Assembly: GCA_026120185.1 (NCBI GenBank)
Contig: JANUWF010001659.1
Location: forward strand, 2,976,001-3,040,000
Source: Voacanga thouarsii
Taxonomy: Eukaryota > Streptophyta > Magnoliopsida > Gentianales > Apocynaceae
DNA: 64,000 nucleotides
Direction of reading: 5' to 3'
Shown here: positions 60,906 through 64,000 of the stretch, one piece after another
Position numbering within the stretch: position 1 is the stretch's first letter
Layout of the letters: each line of letters opens with the position of its first letter
Notes under the pieces: generated by a model
What the model saw: the letters and a program-made list of their open reading frames with translations, nothing else
Told to the model about the DNA's origin: nothing
The model's database searches: none
Position numbers and translations under genes: made by a program

Positions 60906-61867
60906 TTACAATCAATGCGGAGTAAAAATTTCTAATTTATCAAATCGTCTTGGGATTTTGTAATGCATAAAACAATTTGAAAGAATTTCTTTCTTAATTA
61001 TGCTATAGTTCTTTTGATTGGATAGCCAAATACCTAAATGATATCAGACTAACTGTTCTGACGAAGTGTTTAGTTTCTTTTATTTGAGAATTCCTCCATA
61101 ACTAAGTTCAGAGGCATCAGTTTCAACAATCATAAAAGCTGTTGGATCTGGAATTCCTAAACATGGAAAGTTTTTGACAATCTGTTTAATTTTCTGAACA
61201 ATTTGGGTTTGCTCTAATGCCAAGGGATTGGATCTTTGCGAAGACACTTGTACAAAGGTTCGCAGATCTGTCTTTGGTTTGGTATAAAGTCTGAGATGTA
61301 ATTTAAACATCCTAAGAATCTTTGTGACTGGGTTTTATCCTTAGTGGACACTAAGTCATTAGTTAATCAATATGACCTAGATTAAGAACTGAATTAGGGA
61401 TTAATTTACAGCGGTTAGTAGAATCAATCTAATTTGGCAAGGATACGAATTTGTGGTGCTTAGCGGAGTCCTAAAATATGCATAAGTCACAAAAAATATT
61501 TAAATGTTTAATATGAGATTCGATAGTCTTTGAAACAATTTAAATATCATCAACATAAACAACTATAAAATCATAAGGTTTAAAGATATTATCCATTTTT
61601 CTCTAAATATCTGAGGAGTATTTTTTAATTCAAAAGGCATCACTAACCATTCATATTAACCTTGTGGTGTAGAAAATAAAGTATATTTAATACTATCTGG
61701 TTCCATTTTTATCTGCCAAAATCCACTTTTAAATCAAATTTAGAAAATATCTTTTTATTCCTTGTCCAGTTTATTAAACTTTCCTTATAAGGTAAAAAAT
61801 AACCATATGGTAATAGAGACTTTTAGCTTACTCACAAAAGGAATAGTGTATTAATTTCTCCTATTGA
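60906..61867 (-). pseudogene. Lineage B reverse transcriptase-RNase H relic, minus strand
   Basis: Minus-strand motifs, in coding order from the right: FSTPQG then YEWLVMPFELKNTPQIF near 61680-61600, then VVYVDDI near 61560-61540. A foreign-looking 150 bp follows (61320-61460), then MIVETDASELSYGGILK near 61130-61080 and GIWLSNQKNYSIIKKEIL near 61040-60985. The active-site YVDD is intact, but stops flank it and the RNase H is separated from RT. It duplicates 45115-46150 in opposite orientation and extends further upstream. Confidence 0.78.
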
Positions 61868-62151
61868 ACGGGTACAAATTCCAGTACACCCACAAGAAGA
61901 GATTTCACTTAAGGATTCATTCATAACTACCTTACTGACAATCAACGATATGAAATTATGAATGCCGCCATAATTCAAACTAAAACCGCATTAGATACCT
62001 CAGGTTAACTAATAACCACACATGAACAAGTTCCTGATTGTTTAAATACTTTAATATTTATCATAACATAACATTTTGTAGGAAATCCTCAGCAGTTAGT
62101 TGATAGAAGTTTTGAAATCCTTACTAATTTAAATTGTCCAAAATTATATGT
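61868..62151 (+). pseudogene. Florendovirus/Petuvirus-like coat-protein fragment
   Basis: The plus strand reads EIMNAAIIQTKTALDTSG, a stop, HEQVPDCLNTLIFIIT, a stop, HFVGNPQQLVDRSFEILTNL. It parallels 22961-23155 of the first coat-protein relic. At about 62152 it jumps directly to RT sequence, a large internal deletion. Confidence 0.72.
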
Positions 62152-62430
62152 ATAAACCCATTTGTCGAGCCATAGAGTTCGCCGATAAGTTTCCTGATGA
62201 AATTAAGGATAAAACCATGTTGCAATGATTTCTTGGATGTTTGAATTACATTTCTGATTTCATTCCCAACTTAAGACAAATATGTGAACCTTTATATTAG
62301 CTACATCACAAAAATCCTGTTGCTTGGGGTACAAAATAGATTCAAATTGTTTAGACAATCAAACAAACTGTCAAAAGTCTTGGTATTCTAGATCCTAATG
62401 CTTTTATGATCGTTGAAATAGATAGTTCAA
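62152..62430 (+). pseudogene. Florendovirus/Petuvirus-like RT end and RNase H start
   Basis: Reads FADKFPDEIKDKTMLQ, a stop, FLGCLNYISDFIPNLRQICE, NPVAWGTK, a stop, then LDPNAFMIVEIDSS. The RNase H catalytic Asp box is present but the rest of that domain is replaced by the insertion at 62431-62690. Confidence 0.75.
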
Positions 62431-62690
62431 CGATTTTGCATAAACCAAGTTATGCAAAATGGTTATGCAAAATGAGATCATTTTGCATAATTATTTTGAT
62501 AGCAAAACAAAGTTGTTTAATAGATTTTACATATTTTTATCTGCCAAAATCCACTTTTACAACCAAATTTAGAAAATATCTTTTTATTCCTTGTCCAATT
62601 TATTAAACTTTCCTTATGAGGTAAAAAATAACCATCTGGCAACAGAGATTTTTGGCTTACTCACAAAAAGAATAGTGTATTAATCCTTAA
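62431..62690. other. Insertion in RNase H: TTTTGCATAA repeats and a minus-strand RT sliver
   Basis: 62433-62500 holds four alternating copies of TTTTGCATAA and TTATGCAAAA. 62535-62670 repeats, same strand, the minus-strand RT sequence at 61705-61860. The block replaces the core of the RNase H domain. Confidence 0.65.
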
Positions 62691-62694
62691 TTTG

Positions 62695-62838
62695 TAAAAA
62701 ACCTTGTTGTCAAACAAATTTTTGCCAGATGGCAAGCATTACTTTTAAGTTTTGATTTTAATATTGAATTTATCAAAGGAGAATCTAATTCTCTTCTTGA
62801 TTTTCTTACAAGAGAGTTTTTGCAAGGACAATCTTGAT
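62695..62838 (+). pseudogene. C-terminal end of pararetroviral Pol
   Basis: Reads FDFNIEFIKGESNSLLDF, then LTREFLQGQS, the usual end of caulimovirid RNase H/Pol. An upstream WQ-type segment has a frame change near 62740. The frame closes at 62838, about 80 bp before the next ORF. Confidence 0.75.
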
Positions 62839-62920
62839 AAGATTGTGATCTTATCTTTTTTGTGACAAAGGTGAGCTCAAGTCTATAAGTAGAGAATGAA
62901 CATGAAGTAGATCTTCACCC

Positions 62921-64000
62921 ATGGCTCAATATAATTCTCAACCTCGAGGACCAACACCAAATCGATGTGCAGTTCCAGCTTCCTATTCACCTCTTCTAGA
63001 TTCTTCTCTTACAAGACCATCTTTAACCATGAATCCTTTTAATTCCCTTTCCTCTCCTGCAAAAACCACTAAAACCTAAAAAACAGATAGTTCCTTCTAT
63101 GCCATAACTCCACTAGCTTCTTTTAAAAAAGTAGTTTCTCCTCAAACTCCTCAAAAACCAGAAAAATCGTTATCTCGTCAAAACCCAGAGACTTTTGAAT
63201 TTGTTATCAAAACTTTAATCCCTCTTCTAGCAATTCCAAAAGAGTTAGTTAGCAAAACAAAACGAGAACTTGTAAACAGCCTTCATCCTGGAGTCTATAA
63301 TCATTCCAGTCATTTGTTTCATGCCGAACCCTTAAAATCCCAACTTTTTTATGAGTATATTCTCTTTGCCACTGGTTCGATTGAATTCGAACATGAAAGA
63401 AATCCTTCAAGAATGACAAATGCATTGCTTACTCTAGATGCTAAATAGTGAAAATCCTTTACCTTAACACCTGGCCAGGAACAGGTATCTATACACCAAT
63501 TTAGTTCAAAAGTCCTTCAAGACTTCCCACATATAATTTCATGGATTATTTAAACGCACGGCATAGTTTTTTCTATCTTCAAGACCTTACTCAAACTTAG
63601 TTCATTAAATATGGAAAAGATGCAATTAATCCCATTCCCAAATGGTTCTACCAATGATGGAAAACATTTGGTGGAAATCAGCAGACACTTTCAAAACAGC
63701 ATAAATTCCAATTTGGTCAATATGTTCAAGAGAATCAGCTTTTACATTTTCCATCTTGTATTCAGTATTGTAAGTTCTTTTTGCACAAGAAGATTTATTT
63801 TATTCTTGGGTGGAATTACAAGTTTGACACCCTTGAATCGATTCGACATTTATGTCGAGAAATTAAAATCAAATAATGGACACCTAAACCATTACCAGCA
63901 GTAGCAAGTAGTTCTGTAAATACCATTACTCCTACCAAAAAGGAGACAAATGCAAGTTCTTTCTCCAGCAAAGAAAAATCCAGAATTTCTAAAGCAGATT
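62921..64000 (+). pseudogene. Downstream ORF of the Florendovirus-like element, broken, runs off the window
   Basis: Begins at an ATG (62921, MAQYNSQPRGPTPNRC), Ser/Pro-rich. A stop comes near 63078, then FKKVVSPQTPQKPEKSLSRQ, ETFEFVIKTLIPLLAIPKEL, and two stops near 63447. After a frame change, NPIPKWFYQWWKTFGG lies near 63630-63675, FDTLESIRHLCREIKIK near 63825-63870, and a Pro/Thr/Ser-rich tail continues to the edge. Its position right after Pol fits the second ORF reported in Florendoviruses, whose role is not established. The Trp-rich core is the best landmark for searching. Stops and at least one frameshift break it. Confidence 0.6.

Overview
The window reads as nuclear DNA of a flowering plant, most likely a eudicot. 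It is AT-rich, has no bacterial-style operons, contains a host gene with GT-AG introns and a plastid-type N-terminus, and is otherwise almost entirely layered transposable elements plus decayed copies of plant pararetroviruses (Caulimoviridae-like). No CRISPR array, rRNA or intact tRNA gene was seen, and no intact autonomous element. Coordinates given without 'about' were read from terminal motifs, target-site duplications (TSDs) or splice sites; the others are approximate.

1-5.3 kb: a partial Copia LTR, then a decayed minus-strand Copia element (LTR, primer-binding site, gag, protease, integrase) whose integrase is broken by two hAT-type non-autonomous elements with 8-bp TSDs. 5.8-12.7 kb: Ty3-type LTR and gag remnants, an AT-rich MITE, and a 3.28-kb solo LTR with TSD CTTAC. 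13.0-19.0 kb, minus strand: the only convincing host gene. It has three recognisable 5' exons of a plastid-targeted protein with a Cys-rich ferredoxin-like motif, resembling plant metallo-beta-lactamase-fold proteins. Its second intron is 5.3 kb and holds Stowaway, MULE-like and hAT elements plus an LTR relic. The 3' exons are not in the window. 19.2-19.45 kb: a GC-richer block with a group II intron domain V-like hairpin, possibly mitochondrial DNA. 22.5-23.75 kb: a decayed pararetroviral coat-protein gene, then a Copia solo LTR (24.0-25.75 kb).

26.5-32.6 kb: Ty3-type (Tat/Athila-like primer site) LTRs, a 1.1-kb direct-repeat pair and a gag relic. 33.6-35.0 kb: low-copy-looking DNA, possibly the 5' part of a gene. 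35.3-38.3 kb: a minus-strand pararetroviral block (movement protein, coat protein, intergenic region) broken by a large triplet microsatellite. 38.3-56.2 kb: a nested stack. A Ty3-type LTR is split by a 16.2-kb Copia element (39175-55358, TSD AAGAT). That element's gag/protease junction is split by an opposite-strand Copia solo LTR (TSD AAGTC), which is itself split by a pararetroviral cluster. 56.3-58.9 kb: a hAT element split by another Copia solo LTR (TSD TATAT). 58.9-64.0 kb: scrambled, strand-switching pararetroviral DNA. It ends in a second, Florendovirus/Petuvirus-like lineage that keeps the end of Pol and a downstream ORF running off the window.

Functionally the window is one host gene locus beside an insertion sink. 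All viral and transposon reading frames seen are broken by stops, frameshifts, deletions or insertions. The value lies in the recoverable insertion history and in the unusual inverted, rearranged pararetroviral repeats.
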